Shown piece after piece: positions 16,660-26,801 of a stretch of DNA of 64,000 nt. How positions within the stretch are numbered: position 1 is the stretch's first letter; every line of letters starts with the position of its first letter. Position numbers and translations under genes: made by a program. This DNA comes from Motiliproteus sp. SC1-56. Its GTDB lineage: Bacteria; Pseudomonadota; Gammaproteobacteria; Pseudomonadales; Balneatricaceae. The stretch covers positions 248,001-312,000 of the forward strand of contig NZ_JAEMGS010000001.1 in assembly GCF_017309075.1 (NCBI RefSeq). The letters are read 5' to 3'. Under the pieces are notes generated by a model, which was given only the letters and a program-made list of their open reading frames with translations, ran no database searches and was not told where the DNA came from.

Positions 16660-17667
16660 CTATAGCTTGACCAGCATCTTGCCGGTGTTCTTGCCTTCGA
16701 ACAGGCCGATAAAGGCTTCGGGCGCCTGCTCGATGCCGTTAAAGACGGTCTCTTTCCAGGTCACCTTCTGCTGTTGAATCCACTGCCCCATCTGCTGCAC
16801 AAACGCCGGGTAGCCGTCCCAGTGGTCGGTGACAATAAAGCCCTGCAACTTCAGCTTCTTGATGATGATCTGCGACAGGTTGGCGGGGCCCGGTGCGGGC
16901 GCTGTCGCGTTGTACTGATCGATCATGCCGCACACGGCGATACGACCGTTTTCGTTCATCAGGTTGAGGACCGCTTCCAGGTGGGCGCCACCCACGTTTT
17001 CAAAGTAGACGTCGATGCCGTCGGGGCAGGCTTTCGCAATTGCCTGCTGCAGATCGCCGCAGGTCTTGTAGTTGACCACCGCATCGACCCCTAGCTCCTC
17101 CTCGAGGTAACGGGCCTTGTCGTCGGAGCCGACGCTGCCCGCCACATGGCAGCCGTTCAGCTTGGCGATCTGGCAGACAATGGCCCCGACCGCCCCCGAG
17201 GCCGCGGAGACAAACACGTTGTCGCCAGGCTGAAGCCCGGCGATTTTCATCAGTCCGGTATAGGCCGTCATGCCCGGCATTCCCAGCACGCCCAGGTAGG
17301 CCTGCTCGGCAATCCCGGTTTCCGGCAGCAACTGCAGGTCTTTGCCGGTGGTGGTGAAGTACTGACGCCAGCCGTTCATGCTGGCGACTTTGCTGCCAAC
17401 CCCAAAGGCCGGGTTGTTGGATTCAACCACTTCGCCAATGGCGCCTCCTTCGAGGACGGCATCAAGGGCAAAGGGGGGGACGTAGCTTTCGCGATCGACC
17501 ATGCGACCGCGCATGTAGGGGTCGACCGACATCCACAGATTTTTAACCAGCACCTCGTCGTCTTTCAGGCTTTCGATGGGGTTGGAGACGAGGCTGAAGT
17601 CCTCCTTGGCCGGCAGACCGACCGGGCGGCGCTTGAGGTGGATTTCGAGGTTGTTTTCGATAAGCAT
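16660..17667 (-). CDS. NADP-dependent oxidoreductase, zinc-independent MDR family (CurA/leukotriene B4 dehydrogenase-like)
   Basis: 335 aa from the ATG at 17667. The opening 'RRPVGLPAKEDFSLV...DEVLVKNLWMSVDPYMRGRM' and Rossmann segment 'VSAASGAVGAIVCQIAKLNGCHVAGSVGSDDKA' are typical of YncB/CurA-like medium-chain reductases. The structural and catalytic zinc cysteines are lacking. They reduce alpha,beta-unsaturated ketones or aldehydes with NADPH. A further in-frame start 75 bases upstream gives an unconserved basic extension and is not favoured. Monocistronic. Confidence 0.88.
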   Translation of the reverse strand: MLIENNLEIHLKRRPVGLPAKEDFSLVSNPIESLKDDEVLVKNLWMSVDPYMRGRMVDRESYVPPFALDAVLEGGAIGEVVESNNPAFGVGSKVASMNGWRQYFTTTGKDLQLLPETGIAEQAYLGVLGMPGMTAYTGLMKIAGLQPGDNVFVSAASGAVGAIVCQIAKLNGCHVAGSVGSDDKARYLEEELGVDAVVNYKTCGDLQQAIAKACPDGIDVYFENVGGAHLEAVLNLMNENGRIAVCGMIDQYNATAPAPGPANLSQIIIKKLKLQGFIVTDHWDGYPAFVQQMGQWIQQQKVTWKETVFNGIEQAPEAFIGLFEGKNTGKMLVKL

Positions 17668-17823
17668 GGCGGGGCCTCGGGTGAAGTGTTGTCGAGTGTC
17701 AGAGGTGGCTCTATTCCTGTGCCGCAGCGGCATCCAATGCAATGGGCGCGCGCATATTCAACGCTAAGCCTAGCCGAACACGGGCTACCGGTGATGATGA
17801 GGCTGCACTTAAAAGGGTTCTGT

Positions 17824-18291
17824 TTAAAAGGGTACCGAGGGCCCCTCCCAGGGAGCTTTGAGGGGGCGCGCCCGGGCAATGGCGGCGGCGGCATCCCCCC
17901 AGCCTTCACAGCGGCTGACGCCGCGGCGGCGCCGGTAGAGGTTGAGCAGCCCCTTGCAGAAGGCGTAAAAGTGAAAGAAGGCCAGTACCGCCCGCCGCTG
18001 AACAGGACGCAGGGGGGCGGCGCTGCAGATCAGCTTGTCGTCGTACATGAAGCGCTCGGAGAGCCCGACGGCGCCCCGCGCCGGCACCCGCACCCGGGTG
18101 CCGGCGGCGAGGCGCGGGCCCAGCACCACGGCATCCAGCAGGTCGCCCTCGCCGCCAAGATAGCCGGGTACCGAGCCGTAGTTGAACGGGCAGGGAAAGG
18201 GTGAAACGAAGTCCACCTCGCCGGTGCTGCCGCGCTTGAGAAAGCTGCCGCGGGGAATTTCGATCACCACCTCCACCCAGGGGTCTGCCAA
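17824..18291 (-). CDS. Diverged inorganic pyrophosphatase-fold protein
   Basis: 155 aa from a TTG at 18291, chosen because AGGAG stands 7 bases before it and it places the start just before the conserved 'VEVVIEIPRGSFLK' block. Aligning by eye to E. coli PPase: E20, K29, Y55, D67, D70, D102 and K104 are matched (E11, K19, Y38, D50, D53, D84, K86). E31 becomes Gly, R43 becomes Phe, D65 becomes Glu and D97 becomes Glu; the signature DGDPxD reads EGDLLD. The fold is therefore likely but ordinary pyrophosphatase activity is doubtful. The C-terminal half (a FxFYAFCKGLLNLYRRRRG stretch) is Arg-rich and unfamiliar. Possible roles: a paralogue with altered substrate, or a catalytically weak regulator. 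Confidence 0.7.
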   Translation of the reverse strand: MADPWVEVVIEIPRGSFLKRGSTGEVDFVSPFPCPFNYGSVPGYLGGEGDLLDAVVLGPRLAAGTRVRVPARGAVGLSERFMYDDKLICSAAPLRPVQRRAVLAFFHFYAFCKGLLNLYRRRRGVSRCEGWGDAAAAIARARPLKAPWEGPSVPF

Positions 18292-18344
18292 AGGTTCGCT
18301 CCTGTCAGGGCCTGCCTCCACTGTAGACCACCGCAAACAACATC

Positions 18345-18379
18345 ATTCAAAACAACAAAGCCCCGCGAGGGCGGGGCTC
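18345..18379 (-). terminator. Intrinsic terminator downstream of crc
   Basis: On the minus strand AGCCCCGC and GCGGGGCT pair around a 4-base loop (18359-18378) and run into TTGTTGTTTT. It lies 42 bases after the crc stop. Confidence 0.75.
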
Positions 18380-18419
18380 TGTATAGCTGCGTGTCTGCAG
18401 AAAGGTTCAGGCCAGCTGC

Positions 18420-19193
18420 TTACTTGGGCAGGTCGTAGTCGATGATGACCGGAGCGTGGTTGGAGAAGCGCTCGCCCTTGAAAATCTGCGCCTTGCGGAT
18501 GGTCTTGCGCAGGCCGGCGGTGGTGACCTGGTAGTCCAGACGGGCGCCCTCGTTCAGGGCCCAGGCCCGGTTGTAGGGGGGCCACCAGGTAAACTGATGA
18601 TCGGCGTGGTTCACTTCGCGAAAGGCGTCGATGTAGCCCATCTCGTCGAACACCATGTCCAGCCACTGGCGCTCTTCGGGCAGAAAGCCGGAGTTTTTCT
18701 GGTTCACGTACCAGTTGCTCAGGTCCTGGGTCTTGTGGGCGATGTTCCAGGTGCCGCAGAAGATAAACTGGCGCCGCTTGCGCAGGGTCTTGCGCAGGTG
18801 GTTGAGAAACTCCTCCATGTAGTGGAACTTGGCGGACTGGGCCGCGTCATCCTTGAGCCCGGAGGGGATGATCATGGAGGCGATGCTGACATGCTCGTAG
18901 TCGGCCTGGATAAAGCGACCGTTGAAGTCGCAGGCCTCAAAGCCCAGCCCCGTCATGATGGCTTTGGGGGGCTGCTTGCAGTAGAGGGCGACACCGCTGA
19001 AGTTGTCTTCGAAAGCTTCGAAGAAATAGGCCTGGTAACCCTCGGGATGGTAGAGGGCGTCGTCGAGCTGATATTCCCGTGCCTGAATGTTCTGCAGGCA
19101 GACGACATCGGCGTTCTGCTTGACCATCCAATCGAAAAAACCGCGTTCGGCAGCCTGCTGGATGCCCTCTACATTCAACGTAATTACGCGCAT
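18420..19193 (-). CDS. crc: Catabolite repression control protein Crc (inactive exonuclease III homologue)
   Basis: 257 aa, ExoIII/EEP fold. Blocks shared with Pseudomonas Crc include GVALY, PKAxxTGLGFE, QAD...VSIA, GFLxxERxWxD and WWP. ExoIII catalytic positions are changed: E34 is N35, D151 is T148 (GTWN instead of GDxN), and D258 is N245; N7, N153, D229 and H259 equivalents remain. Loss of these acids fits a non-catalytic protein. In Pseudomonas Crc acts with Hfq to repress translation of mRNAs for less-preferred carbon sources, and crc stands next to pyrE there as here. If the function is kept, targets could include the two TRAP operons and pxp genes of this window (inference). Confidence 0.85.
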   Translation of the reverse strand: MRVITLNVEGIQQAAERGFFDWMVKQNADVVCLQNIQAREYQLDDALYHPEGYQAYFFEAFEDNFSGVALYCKQPPKAIMTGLGFEACDFNGRFIQADYEHVSIASMIIPSGLKDDAAQSAKFHYMEEFLNHLRKTLRKRRQFIFCGTWNIAHKTQDLSNWYVNQKNSGFLPEERQWLDMVFDEMGYIDAFREVNHADHQFTWWPPYNRAWALNEGARLDYQVTTAGLRKTIRKAQIFKGERFSNHAPVIIDYDLPK

Positions 19194-19332
19194 TCGGGGT
19201 AGGGCCTTAATACTAATGTCTGGTGATCAGAGTAGCGGAAATCGGGTAAGGCGGAATTGTAATGCCTTACCCGGTAAAACTGAAATCAAACTTGGTCCCG
19301 GGTTGTCACGGGTCCGGGCCGGTGCCTGCGCA

Positions 19333-19361
19333 TGGAGCAGCCTCTCTTATCGGGGTATGAT
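19333..19361 (+). promoter_or_regulatory. Candidate sigma-70 promoter of pyrE
   Basis: TATGAT at 19356-19361 (5 of 6 with TATAAT), 17-base spacer, weak -35 TGGAGC at 19333-19338. It is placed 38 bases before the pyrE ATG in the divergent crc-pyrE gap. Confidence 0.35.
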
Positions 19362-19398
19362 AGCCCCCTTTTTATCCAGACCCCCAAGGGAGGCCCGC

Positions 19399-20040
19399 AT
19401 GCAGGACTATCAACGTGAATTTCTCGACTTCGCCATCGAGCGCGGCGTGCTGCGCTTTGGTGAATTCACCCTCAAGTCCGGCCGGGTCAGCCCCTACTTC
19501 TTCAACGCCGGCCTGTTCAACAGTGGCGAGGCGCTGGCGCGGCTGGGCCGCTATTATGCGGCCGCCATCGAGCAGTCCGGGATCGACTACGATGTCATGC
19601 TGGGGCCTGCCTACAAGGGGATTCCCCTGGCGGCAGCCACCTCCGTGGCCTTGGCTAACGACCACCACAAGGACGTGCCCTACGTCTTTAACCGCAAGGA
19701 GGCCAAGACCCATGGCGAGGGCGGCAACCTGGTGGGGGCGCCTCTTGAGGGCCGGGTGCTGATCATCGACGATGTCATCACCGCCGGCACCGCCATTCGC
19801 GAGGTGATGACCCTGATCCAGGACGCCGGCGCCACCCCCGCCGCCGCGGTCATCGCGCTCAACCGCCAGGAGCGGGGCAACGGTGAGCTCTCCGCCATTC
19901 AGGAGGTGGAGCGCGACTACGGCATGCCGGTGGTCAGCATCGTCTGCCTCGACGACCTGGTGGCGTATCTCGAGGAGCGGGGCGGCCTGGACGCCGAGCT
20001 TAGCGCCATCAAGGCCTACCGCGACGCCTACGGCGTCTGA
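19399..20040 (+). CDS. pyrE: Orotate phosphoribosyltransferase
   Basis: 213 aa, standard length. PRPP-binding motif '[16 protein letters not shown]' near residues 118-133; substrate loop '[15 protein letters not shown]'. It converts orotate and PRPP to OMP in pyrimidine synthesis. The ATG at 19399 has GGGAGG 7 bases upstream and begins the conserved '[20 protein letters not shown]' helix. Divergent from crc, as in Pseudomonas. Confidence 0.97.
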   Translation: MQDYQREFLDFAIERGVLRFGEFTLKSGRVSPYFFNAGLFNSGEALARLGRYYAAAIEQSGIDYDVMLGPAYKGIPLAAATSVALANDHHKDVPYVFNRKEAKTHGEGGNLVGAPLEGRVLIIDDVITAGTAIREVMTLIQDAGATPAAAVIALNRQERGNGELSAIQEVERDYGMPVVSIVCLDDLVAYLEERGGLDAELSAIKAYRDAYGV

Positions 20041-20120
20041 GCCTTCGGGCGGGAACTTGTCGCCCCCGCACCTGCTCTGAATCAGAGTGCTAGATGAGCT
20101 AATTCGAGCAGGAGGCACCC

Positions 20121-20510
20121 ATGAAGCGGCTCACCCGAGGTTGCGCAGCGGCGCTGTTCAGCGTGCTGCTGGGGCTTGGCGCGCCGGTTGCTGCCAGCGC
20201 GGCCGACTATATCCTGGTGCGGGGCGAACAGTGGCAGGGGGTTAAGATTGGCGGCGAGGCGCCGCGCTCGCGGGACAGTATCTGCCGCGACGGTAATTGC
20301 TACCCGGTCAAATCCCAACGCCCGCCGGCCACGGCAGAAATTGCCCGCTACGGCCTGCGCAATATCCGCTTCGAGACCCTGGCCCAGCTGCCGGAGGTGA
20401 GCCGTGCGGCGGAGAACCGGCTACGGCTCCCCGCGGACCTGGGCCAGTCGATTTTTGACCAGGCGCGGATGGCCTATTGGCGAAGTCAGCGCCGCGAGGC
20501 CAGGGATTGA
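20121..20510 (+). CDS. Small secreted protein of unknown function
   Basis: 129 aa with a clear Sec signal (basic MKRLTR, hydrophobic 9-25, cut after ASA near 27). The mature part has two cysteines (SICRDGNCYPV, 5 apart) that could form a disulfide, then a Pro-rich link and an amphipathic, Arg-rich C-terminal half. Start supported by GGAGG 7 bases upstream. No family recognised. It lies 80 bases after pyrE on the same strand and converges with the KAS III gene. Confidence 0.65.
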   Translation: MKRLTRGCAAALFSVLLGLGAPVAASAADYILVRGEQWQGVKIGGEAPRSRDSICRDGNCYPVKSQRPPATAEIARYGLRNIRFETLAQLPEVSRAAENRLRLPADLGQSIFDQARMAYWRSQRREARD

Positions 20511-20520
20511 GCCGCGCCCC

Positions 20521-21639
20521 TCAGACTTTCTCCAGCAATATGCTGCCGACGGAGTAACCGGCGCCGAACGAACTGAGCAGTCCGCGCTCGCCGCTTTGTA
20601 AATCCGCGCTGTGCAGGTGGAAGGCGATGATCGAGCCGGCGGAGCTGGTATTGGCATAGCGGTCGAGCACGATCGGCACCTCTTCCGCGCTTGGCTCCCG
20701 CCCGAGCAGTTTCTTCGCCGCAAACAGGTTCATGGTCAGGTTGGCCTGGTGCAGCCAGAAGCGCTTGACGTCGCTGGCGGCGAATCCGGCCTTCTCCAAA
20801 TGCTCGTCGATGGTGGAGGTGACCATCGGCAGCAACTCTTTGAATACCTTGCGACCCTCCTGGCGGAACAGCTTGTCGCGATTGTCCCGGGCTTCCGGGG
20901 CCGTGCGGTTGAGGAAGCCGAAGTTGTTGCGGATATTGTTGGAGAAACGGGTCTTGAAGTGGGTTCCGAGCAGGCGGAAAGCGCCGTCCGTCTGGCACGC
21001 GTCCTCGCGCTCGAGCAGCACCGCGGTGGCGACATCGCCAAAGATGAAATGACAGTCGCGGTCGCGAAATTCCAGGTGCCCTGAGCAGATCTCCGGGTTG
21101 ATCACCAGCGCACGGGTGGCGCTGCCGGAGCGGATGGCGTCGGCGGCGGTGCCGATACCGAAGGTGGCGGAGGAGCAGGCCACATTCATGTCGTAGCCAA
21201 AGCCCTGGCAGCCCAGCTCCTGCTGAATTTCGATGGCGATTGCCGGGTAGGCCCGTTGCAGGTTGGAGCAGGCGACGATGACCAGGTCTACTTCGTCTGC
21301 CCGGCGACCGGCCTGCTCCAGGGCTTGGCGCGCCGCCTTGGCGCCGATCTCTGCCAGGATCGACAGCTCGTCGTCCGGGCGCTCAGGCAGGCGCGGCGCC
21401 ATGATCTCGGGGTCGAGAACCCCCTTTTTGTCGATCACGTAGCGGCTGTGGATGCCGGAGGCCTTGACGATAAACTCGCTGCTGGAGGGCTGCAGCGGCT
21501 CACGGGTGCCCGCGTCGATCTCCGCCTGATGGGCTTGGTTGTGGCGCTCGACATAGGTGTTAAAGGCGGCCACCAGCTCGTCGTTGCTGATGCTCTGTTC
21601 GGGGGTAAATAACCCGCTACCACTGATCACGACGTTCAT
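20521..21639 (-). CDS. Beta-ketoacyl-ACP synthase III, extended FabH type
   Basis: 372 aa, longer than the ~320 of housekeeping FabH. The catalytic triad is visible: Cys in NVACSSATFG, His in LHQANL, Asn in RYANTSSAG. The N-terminal insertion (residues ~30-70, 'TYVERHNQAHQAE...SSSEFIVKASGIHSRYV') is shared with the Pseudomonas PA3286-type enzymes that condense medium-chain acyl-CoA with malonyl-ACP. It probably primes or salvages acyl chains for fatty-acid synthesis; specificity is inference. It stands alone between the small secreted protein and hisF. Confidence 0.85.
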   Translation of the reverse strand: MNVVISGSGLFTPEQSISNDELVAAFNTYVERHNQAHQAEIDAGTREPLQPSSSEFIVKASGIHSRYVIDKKGVLDPEIMAPRLPERPDDELSILAEIGAKAARQALEQAGRRADEVDLVIVACSNLQRAYPAIAIEIQQELGCQGFGYDMNVACSSATFGIGTAADAIRSGSATRALVINPEICSGHLEFRDRDCHFIFGDVATAVLLEREDACQTDGAFRLLGTHFKTRFSNNIRNNFGFLNRTAPEARDNRDKLFRQEGRKVFKELLPMVTSTIDEHLEKAGFAASDVKRFWLHQANLTMNLFAAKKLLGREPSAEEVPIVLDRYANTSSAGSIIAFHLHSADLQSGERGLLSSFGAGYSVGSILLEKV

Positions 21640-21676
21640 GATTGCTCCGTAAAAATAAAACTGGAGGAAAGTGGGG

Positions 21677-22450
21677 TCAGAGGCGTACCTCGACCCCCTT
21701 GCTCTGCATGTAGGCCTTGGCCTCTGGGATGCTGTACTCGCCGAAGTGGAAGATGCTGGCGGCGAGCACCGCGTCGGCCTTGCCGAGCGTCACGCCGTCG
21801 ACTAGGTGGTCCAGGTTGCCGGCTCCGCCCGAGGCGATCACCGGCACCGGTACCGCTTCGCTGATGGCACGGGTGACGCCCAGGTCGTAACCGTTCTTGA
21901 CCCCGTCCTGGTCCATGCTGGTCAGGAGGATTTCGCCGGCGCCCAGGGCCACCATTTTTTTCGCCCACTCCACCGCATCCAGCCCCGTGGGCTTGCGTCC
22001 GCCGTGGGTGAAAATCTCCCAGCGGTCAGGCTCTTTCGGGCCGCTCACCTTTTTGGCGTCGATCGCCACCACGATGCACTGGGAACCGAAGCGCTCGGCG
22101 GCCTCGCGCACGAACTCCGGGTTGAAGACCGCGGCGGTGTTGATGCTCACCTTGTCGGCGCCGGCGTTGAGCATTTTGCGGATATCCTCGCAGGTGCGGA
22201 TGCCGCCGCCCACGGTGAGGGGAATAAACACCTGGCTGGCCATCTCCTCCACGGTGTGGACCATGGTGTCACGGTCCTCGTGACTGGCGGTGATGTCGAG
22301 GAAGGTGATCTCGTCGGCGCCCTGCTCGTCGTAGCGCTTGGCCACCTCCACCGGATCTCCGGCGTCACGGATATCGACGAACTGGACTCCCTTGACCACT
22401 CGGCCGTTCTCCACGTCCAGGCAGGGGATAATGCGTTTTGCCAGCGCCAT
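21677..22450 (-). CDS. hisF: Imidazole glycerol phosphate synthase, cyclase subunit
   Basis: 257 aa (beta/alpha)8 barrel. N-terminal '[21 protein letters not shown]' with the catalytic Asp (D11 in CLDV), '[13 protein letters not shown]', and C-terminal '[13 protein letters not shown]' phosphate loop. With HisH it makes IGP and AICAR from PRFAR. Last gene of the hisBHAF row, 15 bases after hisA. Confidence 0.97.
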   Translation of the reverse strand: MALAKRIIPCLDVENGRVVKGVQFVDIRDAGDPVEVAKRYDEQGADEITFLDITASHEDRDTMVHTVEEMASQVFIPLTVGGGIRTCEDIRKMLNAGADKVSINTAAVFNPEFVREAAERFGSQCIVVAIDAKKVSGPKEPDRWEIFTHGGRKPTGLDAVEWAKKMVALGAGEILLTSMDQDGVKNGYDLGVTRAISEAVPVPVIASGGAGNLDHLVDGVTLGKADAVLAASIFHFGEYSIPEAKAYMQSKGVEVRL

Positions 22451-22465
22451 GAATCTCTCCTGGGA

Positions 22466-23227
22466 TCAGTTTTGAGTGGGTACGCGTGAGTTGCCCACCA
22501 GGCTATCGCATAGCGCCTGGGCCTCAGCGACATCCAGGGTCCCCTCGTAAATGGCGCGCCCGGTGATGGCGCCCAGAATGCCCCGGTCGGCGACCTTGGC
22601 CAGGGCGTGGATGTCATCCAGGTTGGTGACCCCGCCGGAGGCGATCACCGGAATGCCGGCTTCTTCGGCCAGGTTTACCGTGGCCTCGACGTTGACCCCC
22701 TGCATCATGCCGTCACGGGCGATGTCGGTGTAGACGATGGACTCGACGCCGTCGTTACGGAACCGCTTGGCCAGCTCCACCGCCTTGACGTCGGTGACCT
22801 CGGCCCAGCCGTCGATGGCGACATAGCCGTCTTGGGCGTCGAGGCCAACGATAATGTGACCCGGGAAGCGCTGGCACATTTCGGTGACAAAGTCGGGTTC
22901 CTTGACCGCCTTGGTGCCGATGATCACCTGGCTGACCCCGGCCTCGAGGTAGGCTTCGATGATCTCCGCCGAGCGGATGCCGCCGCCGATCTGGATCGGC
23001 AGCTCGGGGTAGGCGCGGGCGATCGCCTGGACGATCTCGCCGTTGACCGGCTTACCGGCAAAGGCGCCGTTGAGGTCCACCAGGTGCAGGCGGCGGCAGC
23101 CCGCCTCCACCCACTTGGCGGCCATGTCCACGGGGTTGTCGGAGAAGACGGTGGAGTCGTCCATACGCCCCTGGCGCAGACGCACGCACTTGCCGTCCTT
23201 GAGGTCGATCGCGGGGATGATCAGCAT
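22466..23227 (-). CDS. hisA: ProFAR isomerase
   Basis: 253 aa, barrel homologous to HisF. '[19 protein letters not shown]' with the catalytic Asp (D8), '[10 protein letters not shown]', '[14 protein letters not shown]' with the second catalytic Asp, and '[13 protein letters not shown]'. Isomerises ProFAR to PRFAR, the substrate of HisHF. Eighteen bases after hisH. Confidence 0.97.
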   Translation of the reverse strand: MLIIPAIDLKDGKCVRLRQGRMDDSTVFSDNPVDMAAKWVEAGCRRLHLVDLNGAFAGKPVNGEIVQAIARAYPELPIQIGGGIRSAEIIEAYLEAGVSQVIIGTKAVKEPDFVTEMCQRFPGHIIVGLDAQDGYVAIDGWAEVTDVKAVELAKRFRNDGVESIVYTDIARDGMMQGVNVEATVNLAEEAGIPVIASGGVTNLDDIHALAKVADRGILGAITGRAIYEGTLDVAEAQALCDSLVGNSRVPTQN

Positions 23228-23245
23228 GCTTTAATCCTTGGATTC

Positions 23246-23893
23246 TCAGGCACGGCCGTCCCACTGAAGAAAGTTCTTCAGCAGGGTCAGGCCCGGTTTC
23301 TGGCTTTTCTCGGGGTGGAACTGTACTGCGAAGACATTACCTTCGGTGAGGGCGACGTCGAAAGTGAGTCCATACTCACAGGTGGCGGCCACCTGCTCGC
23401 GGTCTTCTGCCTTGACATAGAAACTGTGTACGAAATAGAACCGCGCGCCGTCCTCGATGCCGTTCCAGAGCGGGTGGGGGCGCCGCTGCTTGACCTGGTT
23501 CCAGCCCATGTGGGGCACCTTCAGTCGGGTGCCGTCGAGATCGCGGTGATCGTCGCCGAAGAAGTAGGCATTACCGGGGAAGTGATCAAGGCAGTCGACG
23601 CCGCCGTTCTCCTCGCTGTGGCGCATCAGGGACTGAATACCGATACAGATGGCGAGGAAGGGTGTGCCGGCCTGGATCACCTCTTCGACGACGGCATCGA
23701 GCCCCAGCCGGCGGATCTCGCCCATGCAGTCGCGGATGGCGCCGACGCCGGGCAGGATCACCCGGTCGGCGCTGCGGATCTGCGCGTGGTCGCTGGTGAC
23801 CCGCACCTCGACCCCGGGCATCACGTGCTCCAGAGCCTTGGCTACCGAGTGCAGGTTGCCCATGCCGTAATCAATGACTGCGACGCTGCTCAT
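23246..23893 (-). CDS. hisH: Imidazole glycerol phosphate synthase, glutaminase subunit
   Basis: 215 aa class I glutamine amidotransferase. '[18 protein letters not shown]', oxyanion strand 'VILPGVGA', nucleophile Cys in '[12 protein letters not shown]' (GICxG-type elbow reads CIGIQ), and a C-terminal His/Glu pair in 'AVQFHPEKS'. Supplies ammonia to HisF. The ATG at 23893 with GAGGAG upstream is preferred over a GTG 18 bases earlier. Fourteen bases after hisB. Confidence 0.96.
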   Translation of the reverse strand: MSSVAVIDYGMGNLHSVAKALEHVMPGVEVRVTSDHAQIRSADRVILPGVGAIRDCMGEIRRLGLDAVVEEVIQAGTPFLAICIGIQSLMRHSEENGGVDCLDHFPGNAYFFGDDHRDLDGTRLKVPHMGWNQVKQRRPHPLWNGIEDGARFYFVHSFYVKAEDREQVAATCEYGLTFDVALTEGNVFAVQFHPEKSQKPGLTLLKNFLQWDGRA

Positions 23894-23907
23894 CGGTTCA
23901 TCACTCC

Positions 23908-24501
23908 TCACAGGCAGCCCTTGGTGGAAGGCATCTGCCCGGCCATGCGCTCGTCCATTTCCAGGGCCATGCGCAGCGCCCGGCCAAAGGCCTTGAATAC
24001 GGTCTCGGCCTGGTGGTGGGCGTTCTTACCCTTGAGGTTGTCGATGTGCAGGGTGACCTTGGCGTGGTTGGCGAAGCCTTGAAAGAACTCGCCGAACAGC
24101 TCCACGTCCAGACTGCCGATCAGGGTGCGGGTAAAGGGGATATCCATGTGCAGGCCAGGACGACCGGAGAAGTCGATCACCACCCGTGACAGGGCCTCGT
24201 CCAGGGGCACGTAGGCATGGCCGTAGCGACGGATCCCCTTCTTGTCCCCTACGGCCTTGTCAAAAGCCTGGCCCAGGGTGATGCCCAGGTCTTCCACGGT
24301 GTGGTGAGCATCAATGTGCAGATCCCCCTTGGCTTCAATCTTCATGTCGATCAGCCCGTGGCGGGCGATCTGGTCGAGCATGTGCTCTAGAAAGGGGACG
24401 CCGGTGTCGGCTTCAAACGTGCCGCTGCCGTCCAGGTTCACGGCAACGCTGATTTGGGTCTCCAGGGTATCGCGGGACACGCGGGCTTGGCGGTCGGCCA
24501 T
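23908..24501 (-). CDS. hisB: Imidazoleglycerol-phosphate dehydratase
   Basis: 197 aa, the monofunctional form. Metal-binding repeats are visible: '[13 protein letters not shown]', '[11 protein letters not shown]' and, in the second half, '[14 protein letters not shown]'-like ('FQGFANHAK') and '[17 protein letters not shown]'. Dehydrates IGP in histidine synthesis. First gene of hisBHAF, divergent from the AsmA gene across 157 bases. Confidence 0.97.
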   Translation of the reverse strand: MADRQARVSRDTLETQISVAVNLDGSGTFEADTGVPFLEHMLDQIARHGLIDMKIEAKGDLHIDAHHTVEDLGITLGQAFDKAVGDKKGIRRYGHAYVPLDEALSRVVIDFSGRPGLHMDIPFTRTLIGSLDVELFGEFFQGFANHAKVTLHIDNLKGKNAHHQAETVFKAFGRALRMALEMDERMAGQMPSTKGCL

Positions 24502-24658
24502 GTTGGTCTCTCCCGGTTGGTCAGGCTGGCCATTATACAGTCTATGGCGTTGTCAATGAATGCTCAAAGGCCTTGAATCTCGGGCGTTTAGATTGTCTGG
24601 GCGGGGGTAACCGCTGCTAAGATAGGAGCATTCACGCGACAATCCCCGGGAGGCGTAT

Positions 24659-26800
24659 ATGAAACTCTTCGCGAAACTCTTCGCGGGACTTCTGATTTTA
24701 CTGCTGTTGGCGGCGGGCATTTTCCTGGCCACCTTCGATCCCAACGACTATAAGCCCCAGATCGAACGGCTGGCCCAGGAGAAGGCGGGCCTTGCGCTGG
24801 ATATTCAAGGCGATATCGGCTGGTCCCTGTTTCCGGGCCTGGCTTTGGCGCTGCCGGCGCTGGAGGTGGCGGATGCATCCGGCCAGCCGCTGGCTGCCTT
24901 GGAGCGCGCCGAAGTCGGGGTGGCCCTGCTGCCGCTGCTGTCCGGGGAGCTGAAGATGAGCGGTCTGGTGGTGCACGGACTGGCGCTGGACATTATCCGC
25001 CCGCCGGGCACCGAAAAGCCGGCGGCCTCGAAGCCGGACTCGGAACCCGCGCCCGAGGGCGCCGTGGCCGGGGCCCCGGGGCTGCTGCTGGACGTGGGAC
25101 GCGTGGAAATCCTCGATGCCCGTATCCGCTACCAGGATCCACAGGCCGGGCAGCGGCTGCTGCTGGAGGATTTCAATTTTCGCGCCGATAACCTGGTCAG
25201 TGCCCGCAGCTTCCCGGCACGCATGGCGTTTACCCTCAGCCTTTACCAAGCAGGCGAGGCGCCGGTGCTTCGGGTTGAGAGCGAATTCGACGGCCAGCTG
25301 TACCTGGATTTGAAGCAACAGCAGTATCGTGCCGAGCAGGCCGCCCTGAAGCTGACCTTGCAAGGCGAGGCCTTCGGGGATCAGGCGGTGCCGGTCCAGT
25401 TCGACGGTGCCCTGGGTGCCGATCTGGCGCAAGAGACGGCGTTTGTGCGGGAGAGCCGCCTGAGCCTGGCCAATATGAGCCTGCAGGCCAGCCTGCAGGT
25501 GGCGGGGCTTTCGGGGACCCCGCGGCTGAGCGGAGAGTTCAAGGCGCCGGCGTTCGACCTGAAAAAGCTGCTGCACAGCCTGGGCGTGACTCCGCCGCAG
25601 ACCCAGGACGATGAGGCATTGCGCGCGCTCGCCTTCGCCGCCAAGGTCGACGGTCCGGCCGGCACCTTAGGGCTTAACGCGCTTGAACTCGACCTGGACG
25701 ACACCCGCTTCAAGGGCGAGTTGAGGATGGATCTGACCAGCGGCGCCCAGTCGCTGCGTCTGCAGGGCGGCCAGCTGAACCTGGATCGATACCTGCCGCC
25801 GGCACCCGAAGGCGGGGCTGGGGGGAAAACCGAGGCGGCCCCGGCGGACGGCAGCGCGGAGGGGTACTCGAAAGCGCCCTTGCTGCCGCTGGAAACGCTG
25901 CGCGGTCTGAAGCTGGATGCCGACCTGGGCCTCGAAGCGCTGCAGGTGGCCGGGCTGCACCTGCAGGAACTGGCCCTGAAGATGAGCGCTCACGCCGGCC
26001 GGGTGGAGGTTTCGGAGGTGTCCGGCCGGCTTTACCAGGGGGCGTTCAACAACAGCGCCCTGATCGATGCCCGCACAGAGCCGGTGACGTACAGCATTCA
26101 GAAGAACGTCAGTGATATTGCCCTGGGGGAGCTGCTGCAGGACCTGACAGAAAAGGCGGTGTTCAGTGGCCGCTTTGATATGCAGGGCCAGTACCGGGCC
26201 CGGGGCAATTCCGTGTATGACATCGTCAACAGCCTGGACGGCAACATGAACTTCGACCTCAGCGACGGTCGGCTCGAGGGGGTCAACCTCACCGATACGC
26301 TGTGCCGCGGCATTCTGCGGCTGCAGGGAAAAACGCCCGGTTCTGCTTCGGTGGCGGACTACACCGAGTTCAGCAACGTCCGTGGCAGCGTGACTCTTGA
26401 TAAAGGGGTGGCCAGCAACCAGGACCTGCGGGCCTCCCTGGTGGGGGTGAGCCTGGATGGCGCCGGCACCGTCGATCTGCCTCAGGAGGCGCTGGACTAT
26501 GGACTGGACCTGTCCATATTGCAGGAGCTCAAGGGGCCCAACTGCCAGATCGACGAGCAGTTGCATAACCTGGCGCTGCCGCTGCGCTGCAAGGGCGGTT
26601 TCGGGCAGCCGCCGGCAGAGCTCTGCGGGCCCGATACCGCACGCATGAAGGAGGCGATCGCTGCCCTCTATGGAGAAAAGGCCAAGGCCAAGGTGGAGGA
26701 AGCCAAGGAGGAGGCAAAAGGCAAGCTGCGGGAAAAACTGCAGGAGAAACTTAAAGAGGACGGTAAGTTGCAGGATGCCCTGCGAGGCCTCTTCAACTGA
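24659..26800 (+). CDS. AsmA-family outer-membrane biogenesis protein
   Basis: 713 aa. One N-terminal membrane anchor (residues ~6-26), then the AsmA opening '[38 protein letters not shown]' and a long beta-rich periplasmic region. C-terminal AsmA domain near 510-640 with '[21 protein letters not shown]'. The last ~50 residues are a Lys/Glu-rich helix. AsmA-like proteins are long bridge-like proteins implicated in phospholipid traffic to the outer membrane. The gene precedes mutY by one base, as in Pseudomonas. Confidence 0.9.
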   Translation: MKLFAKLFAGLLILLLLAAGIFLATFDPNDYKPQIERLAQEKAGLALDIQGDIGWSLFPGLALALPALEVADASGQPLAALERAEVGVALLPLLSGELKMSGLVVHGLALDIIRPPGTEKPAASKPDSEPAPEGAVAGAPGLLLDVGRVEILDARIRYQDPQAGQRLLLEDFNFRADNLVSARSFPARMAFTLSLYQAGEAPVLRVESEFDGQLYLDLKQQQYRAEQAALKLTLQGEAFGDQAVPVQFDGALGADLAQETAFVRESRLSLANMSLQASLQVAGLSGTPRLSGEFKAPAFDLKKLLHSLGVTPPQTQDDEALRALAFAAKVDGPAGTLGLNALELDLDDTRFKGELRMDLTSGAQSLRLQGGQLNLDRYLPPAPEGGAGGKTEAAPADGSAEGYSKAPLLPLETLRGLKLDADLGLEALQVAGLHLQELALKMSAHAGRVEVSEVSGRLYQGAFNNSALIDARTEPVTYSIQKNVSDIALGELLQDLTEKAVFSGRFDMQGQYRARGNSVYDIVNSLDGNMNFDLSDGRLEGVNLTDTLCRGILRLQGKTPGSASVADYTEFSNVRGSVTLDKGVASNQDLRASLVGVSLDGAGTVDLPQEALDYGLDLSILQELKGPNCQIDEQLHNLALPLRCKGGFGQPPAELCGPDTARMKEAIAALYGEKAKAKVEEAKEEAKGKLREKLQEKLKEDGKLQDALRGLFN

Positions 26801-26801
26801 T

